Shown in pieces: positions 1 to 6,936 of a stretch of 6,945 nucleotides of DNA. The stretch comes from Alphaproteobacteria bacterium. GTDB taxonomy: Bacteria > Pseudomonadota > Alphaproteobacteria > UBA6615. Numbering within the stretch: the stretch's first letter is position 1; each line of letters starts with the position of its first letter. The notes below the pieces were generated by a model that was given only the letters and a program-made list of their open reading frames with translations, did not search any database and was not told where the DNA came from. Location of the stretch: NCBI GenBank assembly GCA_030831135.1, contig JAURLR010000287.1, positions 1 through 6,945 on the forward strand. Reading direction: 5' to 3'. The position numbers and the translations under genes were made by a program.

Positions 1-128
1 CCGAACTTGCGGCCCCGGCCGAAGAGTTTCTGTCCGCACTGGGCGGCGACGTCGCTGCATACTGGCGCGATGTCGCCGCCCCGCGGCACCCGTTTGTGCG
101 CAGCGCCCTTTCGGGGCTACGCGGGTAA
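1..128 (+). CDS. C-terminal fragment of an unidentified protein (5' end outside window)
   Basis: An open frame enters the window in frame 3 and runs for 41 codons to a TAA at 126-128. The codons have the strong G/C third-position bias of the other genes here, and the peptide (for example EEFLSALGGDVAAYW, ending SALSGLRG) looks like an ordinary amphipathic C-terminal helix rather than a random shadow frame. It is the only gene on the plus strand and converges on the propeller gene, with 4 bases between the two stop codons. I do not recognise the family. A regulator of the neighbouring cluster is possible from position alone, but nothing in the residues shows it. Confidence 0.55.
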   Translation, partial: ELAAPAEEFLSALGGDVAAYWRDVAAPRHPFVRSALSGLRG

Positions 129-132
129 CGGC

Positions 133-1344
133 TTAGATGTTGAGTTCGAGGCAGTACAGCCCACCTGCATGCCGGTCGACGCAATAAACGATCCGGTTTT
201 CATCCACATAGACGTCGTTGATCTGCGCCGTTGCCACCGGTGAATTGTCCGGCTTGGGGGGCACGAAATACGCGACCTCCTTGGGCTGCAGCGGGTCTTT
301 CAGATCGAAGACACGCACACCGCCATTGAAGAAGGTGCCGAAGATCAGATCATCCGACTGAAAGGACGGACCCGGGCGGTTCTCATGCAGATTGTGCGCG
401 CCGAACCGTCCGCCACGCGTGCGGAAGTCGTCGAGCGGGGGCATCGGCAAGGTCGCGATCGGGACCATGTTGTCCTCCTTGCGGGCGTCCACGACCCAGG
501 CCAGCTTCGGCCAGTCCATCGCGTCATCCTTGATGCTCTCATCGGTGACGATCAGGATGTCCTTGCTGAACAGCGGCAGTACGGTGTGGGCGAAACCCGG
601 ATAGGGCGGATGCGGGTTCCATTCGCCGACCACGGTCGGGTTCGACTTGTCGGAGATGTCCATGATGAAGGTGCCACCGTCGAGATAGCCCAGATACATG
701 CGGTCGGGGCGCTGCGGATAGACATTCGTGTTGTGGGCGCGGAAGCCCGAATCGATATCCGGATGGCGCGGCGGCGGAGCGACATTGTCGCCCTCACGGG
801 TGCCGGGATACCACCAGCGGCCGACTTCCTCGGGTTTGGTGGGGTTACGCACATCGATGCAGCGATAGAACTGGTCATCCTTGGGATTGGTCGGCACGAA
901 ATCGTCCGAGCCACCCGCGAAGTGAACGTATTCGCCGTCCGCGAACCAGAGCTGATGCACGCCGCGTGAGTGCGGGCCCGAACAGTCAAAGAAGGACATC
1001 GATTTGGGGTTTTCCGGTTTGGAGATATCGAAGAGCTCGACACCGACCTTCTCCATATTGACGCCCGGCGTCTGATAGGCGACCGCCATGACATCACCGG
1101 TCACCTCAAGCGAATTCGACCGCATCTCCATGACCGGCAGATCGGTCTGCACCACGACCTTCGGCTTGCGGGGGTCGCTCACATCGACGCCGGTGAAGTT
1201 CTTTGGCGCAGATTCATGGGCGAGCCACATGATCCGGCGCCCGTCAGGTGCGATCTGCATGGCCATGCCTTCGCCCATGCCGCCAAAGCCGACCAGGGTG
1301 TCCTGGGACAGCAATGTCATATTGTGAATTTCGTGATTGGCCAT
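133..1344 (-). CDS. LVIVD-repeat beta-propeller protein, probable cytoplasmic, function unknown
   Basis: The 403-residue protein carries repeated segments of the LVIVD type: VDVSDPRKP (53-61), LFDISKPENP (104-113), IDVRNPTKP (163-171), IMDISDKSNP (227-236), WVVDARKED (283-291) and VFDLKDPLQP (345-354). A closing strand, GGLYCLEL, lies at 394-401. I count seven blades of roughly 40-65 residues, which fits a seven-bladed propeller closed by its C-terminal strand. His130, His204, His253 and His317 sit at the equivalent place in four successive blades, and Asn77 and Asn376 hold that place in two others, so a metal or ligand site in the central channel is plausible. No signal peptide or membrane segment is seen. 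The ATG follows TAAGGAG by 9 bases, supporting this start. The gene lies 44 bases after the molybdenum hydroxylase gene and is probably cotranscribed with it. LVIVD proteins have no general assigned reaction. The fold is well supported; the function is not. Confidence 0.88.
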   Translation of the reverse strand: MANHEIHNMTLLSQDTLVGFGGMGEGMAMQIAPDGRRIMWLAHESAPKNFTGVDVSDPRKPKVVVQTDLPVMEMRSNSLEVTGDVMAVAYQTPGVNMEKVGVELFDISKPENPKSMSFFDCSGPHSRGVHQLWFADGEYVHFAGGSDDFVPTNPKDDQFYRCIDVRNPTKPEEVGRWWYPGTREGDNVAPPPRHPDIDSGFRAHNTNVYPQRPDRMYLGYLDGGTFIMDISDKSNPTVVGEWNPHPPYPGFAHTVLPLFSKDILIVTDESIKDDAMDWPKLAWVVDARKEDNMVPIATLPMPPLDDFRTRGGRFGAHNLHENRPGPSFQSDDLIFGTFFNGGVRVFDLKDPLQPKEVAYFVPPKPDNSPVATAQINDVYVDENRIVYCVDRHAGGLYCLELNI

Positions 1345-1353
1345 TGTGTAGGT

Positions 1354-1360
1354 CTCCTTA
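1354..1360 (-). promoter_or_regulatory. Ribosome binding site of the LVIVD propeller gene
   Basis: TAAGGAG on the minus strand is followed by 9 bases and then the ATG at 1342-1344. It fixes the start and shows independent translation initiation inside the presumed operon transcript. Confidence 0.75.
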
Positions 1361-1388
1361 CTGAGATTGCTTGCCCGCGCGGGGCGGG

Positions 1389-3731
1389 TTAACCGTTGTT
1401 GGGGTTTGCGTTCCGGATTGCCTGCCAGACCCGTTCCGGGGTGGCGGGCATGTCGATATGGCGGATGCCCAGCGGGCGCAGGGCATCACAGACGGCGTTC
1501 ATCACGGCGGGCAACGCGCCGACGGTTCCGGCTTCGCCGGCGCCCTTGAGGCCCATGGGGTTGTTCTTTGACGGCACGTTGTGCTCGATCACATTGAAGG
1601 ACGGGAAGTTGTCGGCGCGCGGCATCGCATAATCCATGAAGGATCCCGTCAGAAGCTGGCCGCTGTCCCGGTCATACACCACCTGTTCGAGAAGCGCCTG
1701 TCCGGCGCCCTGCACCACGCCACCATGCACCTGGCCCTTGACCATCATGGGGTTCAGGGCCACGCCCACATCGTCGACCACTGTGTAGTTGATCAGCTCG
1801 ACAATACCGGTCTCCGGATCGATCTCGACTTCGGCCACATGGCAGCCATTGGGATAGGTCGGGCCGGGCGGCAGAATGATGGCGCTCTCCGACAGGCCGA
1901 TTTCGAGTTCGCGCGGCATTCTGGCAGCCTGATAGGACGCCTTTGCGACCTCAATCAGGGTGATGTCCCGGTCGGTCCCGCTGACCGTGAAGACGCCGTC
2001 GTCGAAGGTGATGTCGCTGTCTGACGCTTCGAGCAGATGCGCTGCGATCTTGCGCGCGCGCTCGATGATTTTTTCCGATGCCCGCAACAGGGCCGCCCCG
2101 CCGACACTGATGGACCGTGACCCGAAGGTGCCCTTGCCGTGATGAACCAGGTCGGTGTCGCCGTACTGCACGCGGATCGAGTTGAATGGCACGCCGAGCT
2201 TTTCCGAGGCGATCTGTGCGAAGGCTGTTTCGTGGCCCTGACCATGGGAGTGGGTTCCCATCAGAACCGAAATCCCGCCATCGGTGTCAAAGCGAATGGC
2301 GGCACTTTCCTCATTGGGGATGGGCAAGGGGCCGCCCGCGATCTCGATGACGCTCGCGATACCCATGCCCCGCAGCTTGCCTTGTGTTTCCGCAGCCATG
2401 CGTCGGTCTTCGAACCCGTCCCGGTCAGCGGCGGCAACGGCGCGATCAAGGCAGACCTCAAACTCGCCGCTGTCATAGGTGAAGACAAACCCGGTATCCC
2501 AAGGCAGCGCATCTGGTGAGATCATGTTGCGACGGCGCAGCTCCACCGGGTCTATCCCGAGTTCGTGGGCGGCCACGTCGATTGTGCGCTCGATGGCGTA
2601 TGAGGCTTCCGGTCGTCCCGCGCCGCGATATGTGGCAGTCGGGCTGGTATGGGTGAACACCCCACGCGCTTCGGCGTAGACATGCGGGGTCGTGTAGACA
2701 CCCGACAGGCCGCCGAGATTGTTGGTGGGTGAATGGGGCCCGGCATTGCTCAGGAACCCGCCCATCGCCGCATCGGTCGAGACCCGGAAGGCGAGGAATT
2801 TTCCGTCCGCATCCAGCGCGAGCGCTGTCTTCGAGACATTGTCGCGGGCGTGATAGTCGCTGGCCAGTGCTTCGCTGCGGGTTGCGGTGAACCGTACCGG
2901 GCGCCCGGTACGTTTGGCGGCCCAGAGGACCAGCCCATGCTCGGCAAAGGTGCTGCCGCGCATCCCGAACCCGCCACCCATATCGGGCGAGATCACCCGC
3001 ATCTTGCCCTCAGGAATCCCGAAAACATTTCTGCACAGGTCGGATCGCATCCGGTGGGGGGACTGGACCCCGGCATAGAGGGTGTAGCGTTCCTCCAGCG
3101 GATCGTAGAAGCCGATCGCGGCCCGCACTTCCATGGTGTTGGTCGCCACACGACTGATCGTGAAGTCCAGCTCGACCACATGTGCCGCGCGGGCGAAGGC
3201 GGCATTGGTTGCGGCCTTGTCTCCCAGTGAGAAGACAAAACTCTCATTTCCGGGAACGTTCTCCCAGACCTGCGCCTGAGCTGTACGGGCAGTCCCGGTA
3301 TCGGTGATGACGGGGGTGGGTGCGTAATCGACCAGAACAGCTTCCGTGGCATCGACGGCTTCGGCATAGCTCTCGGCGATCACCGCCGCGACGGCCTGTC
3401 CGACCAGGTGAACCTCACCATCGGCGAGCAGGGGATAGGGCGGTTCGACCATCGGTGATCCGTCCCGCTGCTTGCGCTTGACGGTCACGGACAATCCACC
3501 GATGCCGTCCGCGTTCAGCTCCGCGCTGGTCAGGACCGCAATAACCCCGGGCATGTTTGCGGCGGCGGTCGTGTCGATGCCTGTGATTCTGGCGGCAGCA
3601 TGGGGGGATCTCAGCACGGCCATATGGGCCGCGCCGGGAACCTTGCGGTCGTCTGTGTAGTTGCCCTTGCCGGTCAGCAGCCGCTGGTCTTCGACGCGCG
3701 GCACCGACTGGCCGATGCCGTATTCACGCAT
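1389..3731 (-). CDS. Xanthine dehydrogenase/CoxL-family molybdopterin-binding large subunit
   Basis: This 780-residue protein has the full length of a molybdenum hydroxylase large subunit. The N-terminal aldehyde oxidase/xanthine dehydrogenase a/b hammerhead domain (about 15-140) opens with PRVEDQRLLTGKGNYTDD. The molybdopterin-binding domain follows, with GGGFGMRG (252-259), TYRGAGR (367-373), GQGHE (497-501), GSRSISVGG (537-545) and GQVHGGVVQG (666-675). Glu733 in GAGEAG is the expected catalytic glutamate. The family hydroxylates or oxidises aldehydes, N-heterocycles, CO or related substrates with water-derived oxygen, passing electrons to [2Fe-2S] and FAD subunits. The TYRGAGR loop matches the so-called form II CoxL-like group and lacks the AYxCSFR cysteine of true CO dehydrogenase, so CO oxidation is unlikely. 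There is no signal peptide, so the protein is cytoplasmic. AGGAG sits 7 bases before the ATG. The gene lies 59 bases after tctA. The small and medium subunit genes are absent from the window. Family assignment is firm; the substrate is unknown. Confidence 0.95.
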   Translation of the reverse strand: MREYGIGQSVPRVEDQRLLTGKGNYTDDRKVPGAAHMAVLRSPHAAARITGIDTTAAANMPGVIAVLTSAELNADGIGGLSVTVKRKQRDGSPMVEPPYPLLADGEVHLVGQAVAAVIAESYAEAVDATEAVLVDYAPTPVITDTGTARTAQAQVWENVPGNESFVFSLGDKAATNAAFARAAHVVELDFTISRVATNTMEVRAAIGFYDPLEERYTLYAGVQSPHRMRSDLCRNVFGIPEGKMRVISPDMGGGFGMRGSTFAEHGLVLWAAKRTGRPVRFTATRSEALASDYHARDNVSKTALALDADGKFLAFRVSTDAAMGGFLSNAGPHSPTNNLGGLSGVYTTPHVYAEARGVFTHTSPTATYRGAGRPEASYAIERTIDVAAHELGIDPVELRRRNMISPDALPWDTGFVFTYDSGEFEVCLDRAVAAADRDGFEDRRMAAETQGKLRGMGIASVIEIAGGPLPIPNEESAAIRFDTDGGISVLMGTHSHGQGHETAFAQIASEKLGVPFNSIRVQYGDTDLVHHGKGTFGSRSISVGGAALLRASEKIIERARKIAAHLLEASDSDITFDDGVFTVSGTDRDITLIEVAKASYQAARMPRELEIGLSESAIILPPGPTYPNGCHVAEVEIDPETGIVELINYTVVDDVGVALNPMMVKGQVHGGVVQGAGQALLEQVVYDRDSGQLLTGSFMDYAMPRADNFPSFNVIEHNVPSKNNPMGLKGAGEAGTVGALPAVMNAVCDALRPLGIRHIDMPATPERVWQAIRNANPNNG

Positions 3732-3790
3732 CAGTACGCTCCTGGGGGCGCCAGGGTTCTGGTTTGCACCATTTCAGGCGGCATCAGGTT

Positions 3791-5317
3791 CTAGTCATCT
3801 TTCGTTCCGCCGGCTGCCAACTTGGCTTCGCCTTCTTCGACCGCCTTGTCCCATGCCTTCGGTTTGAAGGAGTAGTACAGGGCCAAGCCGATCATGACGA
3901 TGATGACGACGGAAATCCACCGGCTGAAGATGAAGGTGAACGGGCTGTCGTCGGAGACGATCAGGACGTTACGCAGCCCTTCTTCGGCAATCGGACCGAG
4001 GATGATACCCAGCAGAATACCGGCCGGCGAGAAATTGTACTTCTGCGCCAGATAGCCGATGATTCCGAAGGCCACCATGATCCAGACATCCCACGGGTTG
4101 CCGCTTGCCGCAAAGGTTCCCACGACACAGAAGATCATGATGATCGGGGCCAGCAGGCCACGGGGGAACAGGGTGACATAGGCCATGGTCCGCGCCATCA
4201 CGGCAGCGATCCCGCCCATGAAGAAATTGGCCAGAATGAAGCCCCAGATCACCGTGAAGATGATTTCCGGGGAATCGCTGAACAGCCTTTGCCCGGGCTG
4301 GAGACCATGGATCATGAGGGCGCCGAGAATCACCGCCGCCGAGATGCCACCGGGAATGCCGAGCACAAACATCGGGATCAGGGAGGTGCCCGTCACGCCA
4401 TTGTTCGAGCCTTCGGTCGCGGCAAGGCCCTTGACCTCACCCTCACCGAACTTGTCGCCGGGCTTGCCGCGCTGGATTTCCCAGGCATAGGCGATCCACT
4501 GGGCAACGCTGGCACCGGCGGCGGGCACGATGCCCATGACCAGACCGGTCACCCAACCGCGGACCAGCGACCAGCGACAATGCATGATCTCGGACCATCG
4601 CGGCATGATGTTCCAGCTCAGCTTTGTGGTGCCGGAGATATTCGATTTCGGGCTGCCTTCACAGAGTGTGAGGGCTTGCGCGAATGCAAACAGGCCGATG
4701 ACGGCGGGCAGAATACCGACGCCCGACAGCAGCCCGGTCATGCCATAGGTGAATCGCGGAAAGGCCGAGGCCGCATCCACGCCGACGGTGCTGACGAGCA
4801 GTCCGAAGAGCCCTGCAATCAGGCCCTTCAGGACGGCACCGAAGGACACAGCCGCGATGGCGGTCAGTCCCAGCAGGGCGACAACGAAGAACTCCGACGG
4901 CCCGAACAGGAGCGAAATTTTCGCCAGCGGGGGTGCCAGATACATCAGGGCAAAACCGCTGATCAGGCCCCCCATCACGGAGGCGAAGGTCGACATGCGG
5001 ATGGCTTCGGTCGCCCGGCCCCGCTTGGTCATTTCATAGCCTTCGATAGCTGATGCTGCGGACGCCGATGTGCCTGGGGCACGTAGAAGGATCGCCGTAA
5101 ACGAGCCGCCATAAATTCCGGCCGCATAGGTCGATACCATCAGAATGAGCGCCGTATCAGCGGACCATTCGAAGGAAATCGGGATCATCAGGGCGATGGC
5201 CATGGGAGGCCCAAGGCCCGGGATGGCGCCGATGATCAGTCCTACAACGATGCCCGCAAACATAGCGGCCAGATTGACCAGTGTCAGAACGTTGCCGAGA
5301 TATTCAATGCTTTCCAT
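3791..5317 (-). CDS. tctA: Tripartite tricarboxylate transporter large membrane subunit TctA
   Basis: The 508-residue, very hydrophobic protein is the main translocating subunit of a TTT-family secondary importer in the inner membrane, taking up an organic acid delivered by TctC. Family hallmarks are GAIPGLGPPMAIALMIP (30-46), YGGSFTAILLRAPGTSASAA (69-88) with the following GYEMTKRGRA, and NNGVTGTSLIP (305-315) with VLGIPGGISAAVILGALMIHG (318-338). About ten to twelve membrane segments can be drawn. The C-terminal tail (about 485-508) is charged and cytoplasmic-looking. The second glycine-rich loop reads GIVPAAGAS (262-270), where relatives usually have PGxG. GGAGAG lies 7 bases before the ATG. 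The gene starts 19 bases after tctB, so the two are translated from one message. TctA-family proteins carry many carboxylates, so citrate should not be assumed from the name. Confidence 0.96.
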   Translation of the reverse strand: MESIEYLGNVLTLVNLAAMFAGIVVGLIIGAIPGLGPPMAIALMIPISFEWSADTALILMVSTYAAGIYGGSFTAILLRAPGTSASAASAIEGYEMTKRGRATEAIRMSTFASVMGGLISGFALMYLAPPLAKISLLFGPSEFFVVALLGLTAIAAVSFGAVLKGLIAGLFGLLVSTVGVDAASAFPRFTYGMTGLLSGVGILPAVIGLFAFAQALTLCEGSPKSNISGTTKLSWNIMPRWSEIMHCRWSLVRGWVTGLVMGIVPAAGASVAQWIAYAWEIQRGKPGDKFGEGEVKGLAATEGSNNGVTGTSLIPMFVLGIPGGISAAVILGALMIHGLQPGQRLFSDSPEIIFTVIWGFILANFFMGGIAAVMARTMAYVTLFPRGLLAPIIMIFCVVGTFAASGNPWDVWIMVAFGIIGYLAQKYNFSPAGILLGIILGPIAEEGLRNVLIVSDDSPFTFIFSRWISVVIIVMIGLALYYSFKPKAWDKAVEEGEAKLAAGGTKDD

Positions 5318-5336
5318 GATCGATCTCTCCGCAGCG

Positions 5337-5786
5337 CTAGAACAGAAGGCCTTCGGGCAGAAATGCGCCGAGGGCTATGGTGAAAAAAACATAGAGCAAC
5401 GGGAACAGGATAACGGCTGTGATGACGATCATTTTGTGATCACGCAGGCCAGTCATGTAGGTCGCGATGAAATAAAAGATGAAGGAGGTGACGTAGAATC
5501 CGATTTGGAACACGCCAATCGCGTAAAGAACGCCCACGAGCATGATGTAAAACGGTTTCCAAGATGCATAGGAGAGGTCGACCCTCACCATTCCCTTCAG
5601 GCGTTCTTTGTCGCGCGCGGCGAAGGTTCGGGCGAACATGCCCAACGCCAGGATCATAATCCCGATCTGTGCAAATTGTGGGAACGCACCAGCGCGCTGC
5701 GGCCAACCGGTCGACTGGGTGTACATGAACCCACCGGCTAGAATCAGGGCGACGGATACAATCCGTTCGGCCATCAGTCGTGTCAT
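5337..5786 (-). CDS. tctB: Tripartite tricarboxylate transporter small membrane subunit TctB
   Basis: The 149-residue protein has four hydrophobic segments at about 6-24, 38-56, 78-113 (probably two closely spaced helices) and 117-140, the usual TctB topology. It ends in LPEGLLF, a typical TctB finish. TctB partners TctA in the inner membrane; its exact role in transport is poorly defined. I place the start at the ATG at 5784-5786, because a purine-rich GGGGGGAG lies 5 bases upstream and the first helix follows at once. An in-frame GTG at 5829-5831 would add 15 residues, but that codon forms the edge of a 13-bp hairpin and has no ribosome binding site, so I reject it. The gene sits between tctC and tctA in the usual order. 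Confidence 0.92.
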   Translation of the reverse strand: MTRLMAERIVSVALILAGGFMYTQSTGWPQRAGAFPQFAQIGIMILALGMFARTFAARDKERLKGMVRVDLSYASWKPFYIMLVGVLYAIGVFQIGFYVTSFIFYFIATYMTGLRDHKMIVITAVILFPLLYVFFTIALGAFLPEGLLF

Positions 5787-5791
5787 GAGAA

Positions 5792-5799
5792 CTCCCCCC
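5792..5799 (-). promoter_or_regulatory. Ribosome binding site that decides the tctB start
   Basis: GGGGGGAG on the minus strand lies 5 bases before the ATG at 5784-5786. This supports the 149-residue TctB over the longer GTG-initiated version beginning at 5831. Confidence 0.65.
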
Positions 5800-5830
5800 A
5801 GAATACTCGTGAAGTTTGGAAAGCGGGTCA

Positions 5831-5861
5831 CACGCCCCGCCGGACGAGCCGGCGGGGCGTG
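5831..5861 (-). promoter_or_regulatory. Strong GC-rich hairpin in the tctC-tctB gap
   Basis: CACGCCCCGCCGG (5831-5843) and CCGGCGGGGCGTG (5849-5861) form a perfect 13-bp stem with a 5-base loop. No T-rich tract follows on the minus strand, so a classical Rho-independent terminator is not supported. Hairpins between a binding-protein gene and its permease genes often protect the upstream message from 3' decay or cause partial read-through, giving more binding protein than membrane subunits. That role is inferred here. Confidence 0.7.
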
Positions 5862-5867
5862 CAGCCT

Positions 5868-5882
5868 GGAAACTGTGTTTCC
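5868..5882 (-). promoter_or_regulatory. Small hairpin just after the tctC stop codon
   Basis: GGAAAC (5868-5873) and GTTTCC (5877-5882) form a perfect 6-bp stem with a 3-base loop. It starts 9 bases after the tctC stop codon in the transcript and precedes the larger hairpin by 6 bases. It is weak on its own; the tandem arrangement is what suggests an mRNA-processing or stability element. Confidence 0.4.
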
Positions 5883-5891
5883 GTTTATGTC

Positions 5892-6890
5892 TTACTGAAC
5901 GCCTTCCTGCTTCCAGTAGGCGGCCTGCTCGGCGACCGTCTGGCCTTCACGCAGAAGCTTCCACATCTCTTCACCTTCCGCGAACAACAGGTGGTTCTTG
6001 TTGTCCTTTTCCTTTGCGACGTACTCGGGATTGGCCATCGCACGCTTGATCGCATCCAGATAGATCTGGCGCTTCTCTTCCTCCAGACCATTCGCGGTGG
6101 CGATTGTCCGTCCGGCATAGGTGATGTTGCGCTTGCCGGTGATCTCCTCGAAGGTCGGCACATCCGGCAGCAGGGGCCAGCGGGTCGGGTGCAGCACGGC
6201 GATCGGTCGCAGCTGTCCCTCTTCGATCGAGTTGATGAAGAAGCCGACATTGCCCGCGACCAGATCGACATGGCCGCCCAGCGCGAGCTGGATCTTCGAG
6301 TTGTCGCCACGGCTGGTCACGAACTTCGCCTGGAAGCCCGGAACGGCCTGCTGCGCAAAGGCCACACCAATGTGGTCATCGCTGCCGAAGCTGCCCGGTG
6401 CCACGATGATGGGCTCCTTCTGGGCATATTCCAGGACATCGTTGAGATCCTTGAACCGGTCATCGTCGGCACGCACCAGCCACAGGCCGGGATCATAGGA
6501 ATGCCATGCCAGGAAGTTGAAGGATTCCAGCTTCTCCGTGCGCTTCATGTCCGGGTTCAGGAACGAGAAGATATGCGGAATGTTGACGACGGCCAGCTTG
6601 TGGTCGTCGCGCCGCGGGTTCCAGTCGTTGACGACCTGGCTCCAGGACACCCAACCGCCACCGCCGGCGACGTTTGTCACCTTTACGGGAACACCCAGCT
6701 CTTCTGCGAGATAGGGCGCGAACAGCCGGAACGTACGGTCAGCGCCGCCGCCCGGTGCAAACGGCACCTGAAGCTGGACCGGTTTGTTCGGAAAATCGGC
6801 AGCCGATGCTGGCGCCGGCGCCATGAATGCAAGGCCGACAAGGCCAAGGAATGCGCCGAAAAAGCGCACAATTCTGGTGTTTTTAAACAT
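5892..6890 (-). CDS. tctC: TctC/Bug-family periplasmic solute-binding protein of a TTT importer
   Basis: The protein has 332 residues from this start, the usual Bug/TctC length. A signal peptide is clear: a basic KNTRIVR stretch, a hydrophobic core (about 10-24) and an ASA cleavage site after residue 30, leaving ADFPNKPVQL as the mature N-terminus. Family features are PFAPGGGAD (43-51) in the first ligand loop, GSFGSDDH (166-173), GGHVDLVAGN (205-214) and LPDVPTFEE (241-249). It should capture a small organic anion in the periplasm and deliver it to TctA/TctB. Bug-family ligands include dicarboxylates, amino acids and aromatic acids, and the ligand here cannot be read from sequence. An ATG 12 bases further upstream (6900-6902, adding MVRH) is also open, but the AGGGG motif abuts it directly, whereas it lies 12 bases before the ATG at 6888-6890. 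I therefore prefer the shorter form, though not strongly. It is the first gene of the cluster. Confidence 0.93.
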   Translation of the reverse strand: MFKNTRIVRFFGAFLGLVGLAFMAPAPASAADFPNKPVQLQVPFAPGGGADRTFRLFAPYLAEELGVPVKVTNVAGGGGWVSWSQVVNDWNPRRDDHKLAVVNIPHIFSFLNPDMKRTEKLESFNFLAWHSYDPGLWLVRADDDRFKDLNDVLEYAQKEPIIVAPGSFGSDDHIGVAFAQQAVPGFQAKFVTSRGDNSKIQLALGGHVDLVAGNVGFFINSIEEGQLRPIAVLHPTRWPLLPDVPTFEEITGKRNITYAGRTIATANGLEEEKRQIYLDAIKRAMANPEYVAKEKDNKNHLLFAEGEEMWKLLREGQTVAEQAAYWKQEGVQ

Positions 6891-6911
6891 GTGACGAACC
6901 ATCCCCTCAGA

Positions 6912-6936
6912 TTTCTGGTTATTATTTACCCAGAAA
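6912..6936. promoter_or_regulatory. Inverted repeat upstream of tctC, candidate operator
   Basis: TTTCTGG (6912-6918) and CCAGAAA (6930-6936) are a perfect 7-bp dyad separated by 11 AT-rich bases. It lies 21 bases upstream of the preferred tctC start, in the only clearly AT-rich stretch of the window. The minus-strand centre (TAAATAATAA) could also hold a -10-like element. A transcription-factor operator overlapping the promoter is the likely reading, but the window ends 9 bases further on, so no -35 element can be judged. Confidence 0.45.

Noticed and set aside
102..118. Imperfect hairpin (AGC-g-CCC, loop TTTC, GGG-GCT) near the convergent gene ends as a possible terminator.
   Set aside because: It is short, has a bulged base, lies within the coding end of the plus-strand gene and is not followed by a T tract on either strand.
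385..969. A 194-codon plus-strand open frame opposite the propeller gene.
   Set aside because: It is antisense to a well-supported LVIVD protein and has no recognisable motif. Long antisense frames are common at this base composition.
1374..1388. GC-rich palindrome (CCCGCGCGGG and flanks) between the molybdenum subunit gene and the propeller gene, as a terminator.
   Set aside because: The possible stems are only 4-5 bp and no T tract follows. Such palindromes arise by chance in GC-rich spacers.
1389..3731. Annotation as a true carbon monoxide dehydrogenase large subunit (coxL).
   Set aside because: The AYxCSFR loop with its copper-binding cysteine is replaced by TYRGAGR, and no coxM or coxS is adjacent.
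3732..3790. A promoter or terminator in the 59-base gap between tctA and the molybdenum subunit gene.
   Set aside because: I see no convincing -35/-10 pair, dyad or stem beyond the ribosome binding site, so cotranscription is the simpler reading.
3764..5053. A 429-codon plus-strand open frame opposite tctA.
   Set aside because: Its translation is low-complexity and rich in Asp, His, Gly and Gln with no domain. It is the antisense shadow of a hydrophobic, GC-rich membrane gene with clear family motifs.
5787..5831. GTG start at 5829-5831 adding 15 residues to TctB.
   Set aside because: The GTG is part of the 13-bp hairpin stem and lacks a ribosome binding site. The ATG at 5784-5786 has GGGGGGAG 5 bases upstream.
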